Source of the DNA: Alphaproteobacteria bacterium
GTDB lineage: Bacteria; Pseudomonadota; Alphaproteobacteria; Rhodobacterales; Rhodobacteraceae
Direction of reading: 5' to 3'
Assembly: GCA_024277955.1 (NCBI GenBank)
Contig: JAJRUE010000194.1
Location: 1-5,281 of the forward strand
DNA length: 5,281 nt
The notes beneath the pieces are model-generated. The model saw only the letters and a list, made by a program, of their open reading frames with translations. It had not been told where the DNA came from and did no database searches. The number at the start of each line of letters is the position of its first letter. Position 1 is the stretch's first letter. The position numbers were made by a program, and so were the translations under genes. Shown here in pieces: positions 4,606 through 5,281 of this stretch.

Positions 4606-5281
4606 ATGCAAACCAGACGCAACGCGGGGTTCGAAACCTGGCTGATGTATATCTTTCTGGTGGGCTCGGCGGCGGCGGTGCTCTACCCGATCTTCATGAT
4701 GGTCAGTTCGGGCTTCAAGACCAATGCCGAGATATTCGGCGCCCCCTTCGCGCTGCCCAAAAGCCTGAACTTCGAGAATTACGCGGTGATCTGGAACACC
4801 ACCGACGTGCCGCGCTACCTGCTGAACTCGACCATCGTTACGGTGATTTCGGTGGCGGTGCTGCTGACCACCGGCACCATGGCGGCCTATGCGATCTCGC
4901 GCTACAGGTTCCGCGGCTCGATCATGGTCAGCCTGTTCTTCCTGGCCGGGCTGATGCTGCCGCTGCGCCTGGCGATCATCCCGCTGTTCGTGCAGCTCAA
5001 GGCGATGGGGCTGGTGGACAACCTGCTGGGGCTGATCTTCATCTATACCGCCATGAGCCTGCCTTCCACGGTGTTCATCCTCACCGGTTTCCTGCGCGCG
5101 CTGCTAAGCGAACTGGAAGACAGCGCCCGCGTCGATGGCGCCTCTGAACTGCGCATCATGCTGCAGATCATGGTGCCGCTGATCACGCCGGCGATGGTGA
5201 TCGCGGGGATCTACAACGCGGTGCCGATCTGGAACGACTTTTTCTTTCCGCTGATCTTCATCCAGACCCCGGAAAACAAGA
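4606..5281 (+). CDS. Sugar ABC transporter permease, MalG/UgpE type (3' end outside window)
   Basis: The frame from the ATG at 4606 stays open to the window edge, giving 225 complete codons of an expected 270-280. The product starts MQTRRNAGFETWLMYIFLVG, with a first helix near residues 12-33, then the periplasmic segment SSGFKTNAEIFGAPFALP and NFENY, a hallmark of MalG/UgpE-type permeases. Further helices lie near 72-97, 105-128 and 140-165. The EAA loop is at about residues 171-190: EDSARVDGASELRIMLQIMVP, followed by LITPA. It has DSA where EAA is usual, a mild and common variant. It follows the first permease by 9 nt and should form the transporter heterodimer with it. What lies downstream, such as a kinase or glycosidase, cannot be seen. 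Confidence 0.95.
   Translation, partial: MQTRRNAGFETWLMYIFLVGSAAAVLYPIFMMVSSGFKTNAEIFGAPFALPKSLNFENYAVIWNTTDVPRYLLNSTIVTVISVAVLLTTGTMAAYAISRYRFRGSIMVSLFFLAGLMLPLRLAIIPLFVQLKAMGLVDNLLGLIFIYTAMSLPSTVFILTGFLRALLSELEDSARVDGASELRIMLQIMVPLITPAMVIAGIYNAVPIWNDFFFPLIFIQTPENK

Noticed and set aside
3502..4611. Minus-strand open frame of 369 codons opposite the first permease
   Set aside because: Its composition is almost all His, Gln, Arg and Asp, the mirror image of a hydrophobic membrane protein's codons.
4053..5147. Plus-strand open frame of 364 codons across both permeases
   Set aside because: It is out of frame with two convincing permeases and shows no domain. The frame starting at 4606 gives a proper MalG-type permease with an EAA loop.

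Overview
The window is high-GC, tightly packed bacterial DNA. Gene style and layout (RpiR-type regulator, sugar ABC operon, divergent murQ-like gene, no phosphotransferase system) suggest an alphaproteobacterium, plausibly Rhodobacterales. That assignment is an inference from style, not from a marker gene. It holds the start of a gene leaving to the left, then five genes on the + strand.

Left edge (1-248): the first 51 codons of a minus-strand gene whose N-terminus resembles MurQ, the N-acetylmuramic acid 6-phosphate (MurNAc-6P) etherase. An AT-rich divergent promoter region of about 95 bp separates it from a MurR/RpiR-family regulator (249-1085; HTH plus SIS phosphosugar-binding domain). After a 178 bp spacer comes a sugar ABC importer operon: periplasmic binding protein (1264-2478), a hairpin with a T-rich tail (2487-2526), MalK/UgpC-type ATPase (2556-3638), and two permeases (3649-4596, and 4606 to the window edge). 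The last four genes are in transport-operon order, and the two permeases follow the ATPase at 9-10 nt gaps.

Proposed joint role (inference): the importer brings in MurNAc, anhydro-MurNAc or a related cell-wall amino sugar. A kinase not in this window phosphorylates it, MurQ removes the D-lactyl ether to give GlcNAc-6P, and the regulator senses the sugar phosphate and controls both promoters.

The main non-coding signal is a matched promoter architecture. A 12-base sequence, AGAATAGGGAAT, occurs upstream of murQ (minus strand, 168-179) and again upstream of the binding-protein gene (+ strand, 1163-1174). The 9-base ATTATTGAC, which contains the -35, is also shared. Each promoter has an AAT-N5-ATT type inverted repeat over the -10 position and another just upstream of the -35, 30-32 bp apart. 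This is a good candidate for the regulator's operators. The murQ promoter also puts the predicted transcription start next to the ATG, with no ribosome binding site, so the message may be leaderless.

I saw no tRNA, rRNA, CRISPR, insertion sequence or phage-like feature.
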